Part shown: in pieces, positions 61,224 to 64,000 of the stretch
How positions within the stretch are numbered: position 1 is the stretch's first letter
Layout of the letters: each line of letters opens with the position of its first letter
Origin: Rhizobium sp. BK313
GTDB taxonomy: Bacteria > Pseudomonadota > Alphaproteobacteria > Rhizobiales > Rhizobiaceae
Direction of reading: 5' to 3'
Length of the DNA: 64,000 bases
Assembly (NCBI RefSeq): GCF_014193655.1
Contig: NZ_JACHZQ010000006.1
Span: 310,001 to 374,000, forward strand
The notes under the pieces: model-generated
The model's input: only the letters and a program-made list of their open reading frames with translations
The model's database searches: none
What the model was told of the DNA's origin: nothing
Position numbers and translations under genes: made by a program

Positions 61224-61612
61224 GTGCCTTCGTTCAATGCGTCCGATATCTCCATCTCATTGGAATTAGTCTGCCAGCACTCATCTAAGGGCGTAGCGTA
61301 ATTTATCGTTGCCCAACTGAATGGGCGGCTGCGACCGAGAGACACAAGCGCGCTCGCGCCGAAGTACGAAAGGGCAAGCCATGTTTAGCTTACCCGCAAA
61401 AAATAGATCTTCCTATTTCCATTTCGAAAGTCCGAGAAATCTTCAAAAGCGCATGTCGGCGCCGTGGACTACGTCAAAATAGCTACTAGGCTCAGGACCT
61501 ATCCACAGTAATGCTCTCTATATATGCTATGGGAATCCGCGACAGCAGTCGATTTCGCGATTAGGCCAATTTCTATCCGTGAGCGGGCCAAAACATAGAA
61601 ACATATGACGCC

Positions 61613-61646
61613 AAAAGAAAAAACCCTCTGCTGGTTAAGCAGAGGG
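61613..61646 (-). terminator. Perfect intrinsic terminator on the minus strand
   Basis: Reading on the minus strand, CCCTCTGCT (61646-61638), loop TAACC, then AGCAGAGGG (61632-61624) form an exact 9-bp stem followed by TTTTTTCTTTT (61623-61613). No coding gene lies upstream on this strand for more than 500 bases, so it may end a small RNA. Confidence 0.75.
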
Positions 61647-61697
61647 AAAGATTAATATAGTCCAGCATGCCGGGTCGCGGTTGATCCGGCGCAGTTA
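61613..61697 (-). ncRNA. Candidate small RNA ending at the 61.6-kb terminator
   Basis: The intrinsic terminator with no protein gene behind it suggests a free-standing sRNA of about 85 bases on the minus strand. A weak promoter-like pair, TTGCGC (61734-61729) and CTAATA (61710-61705) with 18-base spacing, would place the 5-prime end near 61697. No known sRNA family was recognised. The 5-prime end is a guess; only the 3-prime end is well supported. Confidence 0.35.
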
Positions 61698-62353
61698 TTA
61701 GCGCAGCTTTACACACTTTGCGCAATAAACTATTTAAATTCCGCGCCATTTATTGAGCTGCATGACAAAGAAAATCTTTTGCGCACGCTCACCCGCTCAA
61801 TCCCAGTAGATATTGGATCACGTGGGCCCTAAGCCGACCGGATCAGGCATTCGTCCATGCGGTACAGGCCGGCGCCAATTTCAGCTCCTAAATGGAAGGC
61901 TGGATACGACTATCGTTGACGACCACACTCCAAGCGCAGAGGCCAGGATTGCGTAAAGGCCGCGCCACTACAAAATACGTGGTAACCCCAATAGTATTCG
62001 CGTGGGCTATTAACTTTCTGTTTTAGCGAGTCTATTTACGGGGCGCCTTGGGCGCTTCGCGGCGCACCGAACGATGGCGGGCGTATGAGTGGTTTTCGCG
62101 CTCGTCATTTTTGATCGAGCAGCGTCGGCGTCCTGCGCCGGGAACTTGATCCTGCTTGATGACTTGCTTCGCGAAAAGGCGGCGGCTGGCGAGCCAAACT
62201 AAACATCCGTGTTCGAGACCGAGCTTTCAAATAGTCGAGTAGCGTTGAGGGGGACTGAGGCCATGCAAACTTCATTGGATACATCTTTTCCGAGTGCGTC
62301 GAAACTGCGGCTTGAAACTTATTATGCCGAGCAAGATCATTGCGCGCTCCCTC

Positions 62354-62378
62354 GGAACAAAGCATCCGATCGCCGGTT
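62354..62378 (+). promoter_or_regulatory. EcfG-like promoter (GGAAC-N16-GGTT)
   Basis: GGAAC (62354-62358), 16 bases, then GGTT (62375-62378), with the ATG of the DUF982 gene 22 bases on at 62401. Spacing and variant -10 are the same as at 60694. Confidence 0.5.
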
Positions 62379-62400
62379 TTTCCTTCGGAGGAACAAAGCC

Positions 62401-62655
62401 ATGCCAACACAATGGTGGGATAGGACCCTGACGCTGGAAACAAAACATCTCGGCCGAGCAGTCACGATCAACAGCACCGAGCGGGCCGCCGACTTTCTAC
62501 TGCACGAATGGCCCCAACTAGAAACCGGTAAAGCCTATGAAGTGGCCAAGAAAGCGCTTCTCGCCGCACACGAGGGGAAAATAACGCCTGACGAGGTCAG
62601 AGAAGCGATGATCGCGGCAGCCCGTGAGGATGGTGTGTTTGTGTATGGAGCGTGA
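62401..62655 (+). CDS. DUF982 family small protein
   Basis: An 84-residue protein of the DUF982 family, which is abundant in rhizobia. It shows TINSTERAADFLLHEWPQ and a helical C-terminus EGKITPDEVREAMIAAARED. ATG at 62401 follows GGAGGA (62387-62392) at 8 bases; the frame extends to 62209, but that part contains the promoter. Function unknown. The following 290 bases to the CHRD gene hold no other gene. Confidence 0.75.
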   Translation: MPTQWWDRTLTLETKHLGRAVTINSTERAADFLLHEWPQLETGKAYEVAKKALLAAHEGKITPDEVREAMIAAAREDGVFVYGA

Positions 62656-62945
62656 GATCATGCAGCGCTCCAGTTGCTTGTGAATTGCCTTGAGCGCCTT
62701 GGGTACTCGCGGTTGTCGGTTTGGGATAGGCGTCGTCTCTGCCTGCCGAACTGAACAGGCAGTGCCCAAACTACGTGCCGCACCTTCGCTTGGCACCTTC
62801 CGCTAGAGATGGGGTGCGTGGCGTGAAAGCAGACGCCTCAGGTTCAAAATACGTCACAAGGACGAACCGTAACAAAAATTTGATCGAATAAATTAGTTGC
62901 TCAACCGTTTACTAACGCACGAAAAACCCACCACAGGAGTAATTG

Positions 62946-63374
62946 ATGCGTTTCAATACCCGCACTTCCATACCACTCGCCGCTGCTTTCATGCTCGCCT
63001 TTGCACCACTCGCAGAAGCGAAAACGATGAAATTCTGGGGTAAGCTCGGCGCGGAAGGATCAGCCGTTTCAAACGCCACCGGGCAGGTTTCCGGAACCTT
63101 CAACACCAAGACCGACAAGGTGACGTACAAGATCACCTATTCTGGCTTGACCGGTCCAGTAACCGTCGCCCACTTCCATGGGCCGGCTGGCCCTGGCGAA
63201 GATGCTGCCGTTATGTTGCCTATTCCTGGTCCTTACAAGAGCGGCATGACAGGTACCCTTACTGCCGACGCGGCAACCGCAAAGGCGCTCCTGGCAGGCC
63301 AGACCTATATAAACCTGCATACAGCCAAGTACCCGAAGGGCGAAACCCGCGCGCAAGTTCAATTCTCCAAATAA
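62946..63374 (+). CDS. CHRD-domain secreted protein
   Basis: Exported protein of 142 residues with a signal peptide (SIPLAAAFMLAFAPLAEA, about 8-26) and a single CHRD domain (FWGKLGAEGSAVSNATGQV, AHFHGPAGPGEDAAVMLPI and YINLHTAKYPKGETRAQV). The domain is shared with chordin and many bacterial secreted proteins of unclear role. ATG at 62946 follows AGGAG. It is convergent with a kinase gene and followed by a large palindrome. Confidence 0.85.
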   Translation: MRFNTRTSIPLAAAFMLAFAPLAEAKTMKFWGKLGAEGSAVSNATGQVSGTFNTKTDKVTYKITYSGLTGPVTVAHFHGPAGPGEDAAVMLPIPGPYKSGMTGTLTADAATAKALLAGQTYINLHTAKYPKGETRAQVQFSK

Positions 63375-63386
63375 GGGACTTGTCTT

Positions 63387-63424
63387 CATTGGCGAGCAAT
63401 GGCGGCCGCCATTGCTCGCCAATG
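63387..63424. repeat. 38-bp perfect palindrome between convergent genes
   Basis: Bases 63387-63405 (CATTGGCGAGCAATGGCGG) are the exact reverse complement of 63406-63424, with no spacer. It starts 12 bases after the CHRD stop and ends 98 bases before the kinase stop. In RNA it would fold into one strong hairpin from either strand, so a bidirectional terminator is likely although no T-run follows. It contains a NotI site at the centre. Confidence 0.8.
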
Positions 63425-63521
63425 GCCCATGCGTGGGGTGGACGCCTCTACTTAGCGATGGGAAGTGCCAAACCGCCGGCCAATGAGGAACGGGGCGAAT
63501 TGTATGGCGCGGTTCCGACCG

Positions 63522-64000
63522 TCAACCGGGCAGTTTCCGGATGGTGTCCATCAGCGCGATGATCAATGGCTTGGTGAATTGGGCGGCGAAATGCTCCGCT
63601 GACGCTGTCCGATTGCGGTCATCCAGCGACAGGGCACTGTGGAGAGCTGTGCGCTGACGTTTCGATAGACCACCTGGGAGCGCAGAAGAAATTCCGTTCT
63701 CCTTTGCCTCCAAGGCGTTGGCGGCACCAAAGGGCCTTTGTCCCGTCAGCATCAGATAGGTTATGACGCCGAGGGAATAGATATCGTCGCCTTCGCTGGG
63801 TTCGGCGCCCATCAGGCGCTGCGGCGAGGCATAGATCGGCGTGACGGCGCCGAGGCGGCCGAGGATCCTCGCCGTATCTTCCTCACCGAGGCGCGAGACG
63901 CGCGCGACCGGATAGGCAATGTTGAAATCGATAAGCTTCACCCGGCCGCTGCGCTCGATAAAGACATTGCCCGGCTTGAGATCGGCGTGAATGATATTGT
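63522..64000 (-). CDS. Serine/threonine protein kinase, C-terminal part (cut by window end)
   Basis: The frame is open from 64000 down to the TGA at 63522 and contains the second half of a Hanks-type kinase domain: catalytic loop HADLKPGNVFI, the metal-binding segment IDFNIA (Asn in place of the usual Gly in DFG), ASPQRLMG in the activation region (in place of APE) and DIYSLGVITYLMLTGQRPFG. About 160 residues are visible; the N-lobe lies beyond the window. No transmembrane or extracellular domain follows, so it is a soluble kinase at this end. Confidence 0.85.
   Translation of the reverse strand, partial: NIIHADLKPGNVFIERSGRVKLIDFNIAYPVARVSRLGEEDTARILGRLGAVTPIYASPQRLMGAEPSEGDDIYSLGVITYLMLTGQRPFGAANALEAKENGISSALPGGLSKRQRTALHSALSLDDRNRTASAEHFAAQFTKPLIIALMDTIRKLPG

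Larger units (their letters stand above)
61224..62353. other. 1.1-kb region without protein genes; holds a terminator and perhaps a small RNA
   Basis: No convincing coding frame on either strand; a 112-codon minus frame at 62105-62443 overlaps the promoter of the next gene and looks random. The notable item is the strong minus-strand terminator at 61613-61646. The stretch 61380-62060 is AT-richer than its surroundings. Confidence 0.5.

Noticed and set aside
62105..62443. Minus-strand frame of 112 codons
   Set aside because: It overlaps the EcfG-like promoter and the start of the DUF982 gene and has a random-looking composition.
1..64000. CRISPR arrays, prophage or restriction-modification systems
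   Set aside because: No regularly spaced repeats, phage structural genes, or methylase/endonuclease pairs were seen.

Overview
The window looks like part of a replicon from a Rhizobiaceae-type alphaproteobacterium (Rhizobium/Agrobacterium/Sinorhizobium relatives). The reasons are a succinoglycan-style exo gene set in recognisable order (exoYFQ and exoKLAM-P), an exact EcfG general-stress promoter (GGAAC-N16-CGTT), several ABC uptake operons of rhizobial style, an OprB porin and a GC-rich codon bias. No tRNA, rRNA, CRISPR array or intact mobile element was found.

Layout. (1) 1-5682, minus strand: a peptide-uptake operon (M20 peptidase, Tat-type substrate-binding protein, two permeases, ATPase cut by the window edge) with a divergent GntR/UTRA regulator. 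(2) 6.7-6.9 kb: a fossil of an IS21-type istA gene. (3) 6986-13796, plus strand: an XRE-cupin regulator and an uncharacterised catabolic operon (sugar-type ABC importer, phosphotriesterase-like hydrolase, class-I-glutamine-amidotransferase-like protein, M20 amidohydrolase). A perfect 14-bp inverted repeat overlaps its likely promoter. (4) 13.9-17.4 kb: an OprB porin and an SbmA/BacA-like transporter whose ATPase motifs are degenerate. (5) 17.6-26.7 kb: a central-carbon module of CBS-BON protein, glycogen phosphorylase, phosphoketolase, glycoamylase-like protein, small protein and acetate kinase. (6) 26.8-31.1 kb: GST, cold-shock protein, DUF6481-like protein, fatty acid desaturase and two small unknowns. 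(7) 31.4-54.9 kb, all minus strand: an exopolysaccharide locus. (8) 55.4-64 kb: small stress-type genes, a Cache-adenylate cyclase, an L,D-transpeptidase, exonuclease III, a CHRD protein and the end of a Ser/Thr kinase gene.

How the parts work together. The exopolysaccharide locus holds the machinery for a succinoglycan backbone: ExoY and ExoF for priming, ExoA, ExoL and ExoM glycosyltransferases, ExoP and ExoQ for polymerisation, the ExoK glucanase, an ExoZ-like acyltransferase and a flippase. At the exoO position, the first side-chain transferase, only a decayed fragment remains, and exoN, exoU, exoW and exoV are not in the window. In their place are CDP-hexose genes (RfbF, an RmlC-like epimerase, two NAD-dependent epimerases), a Zn-binding C-methyltransferase, a DUF4910 protein and GT2 and GT8 glycosyltransferases. 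My inference is that the backbone is kept while the side chain has been exchanged for one carrying an unusual, perhaps C-methylated, deoxysugar. In the carbon module, glycogen breakdown feeds sugar phosphates to phosphoketolase; acetyl phosphate then gives ATP through acetate kinase, and no pta is seen.

The most unusual items are the remodelled exo locus, the transporter with a probably dead ATPase domain, the operator of the unknown catabolic operon, a candidate small RNA ending at an intrinsic terminator near 61.6 kb, a 38-bp perfect palindrome at 63.4 kb, and three EcfG-type promoters in the last 5 kb.
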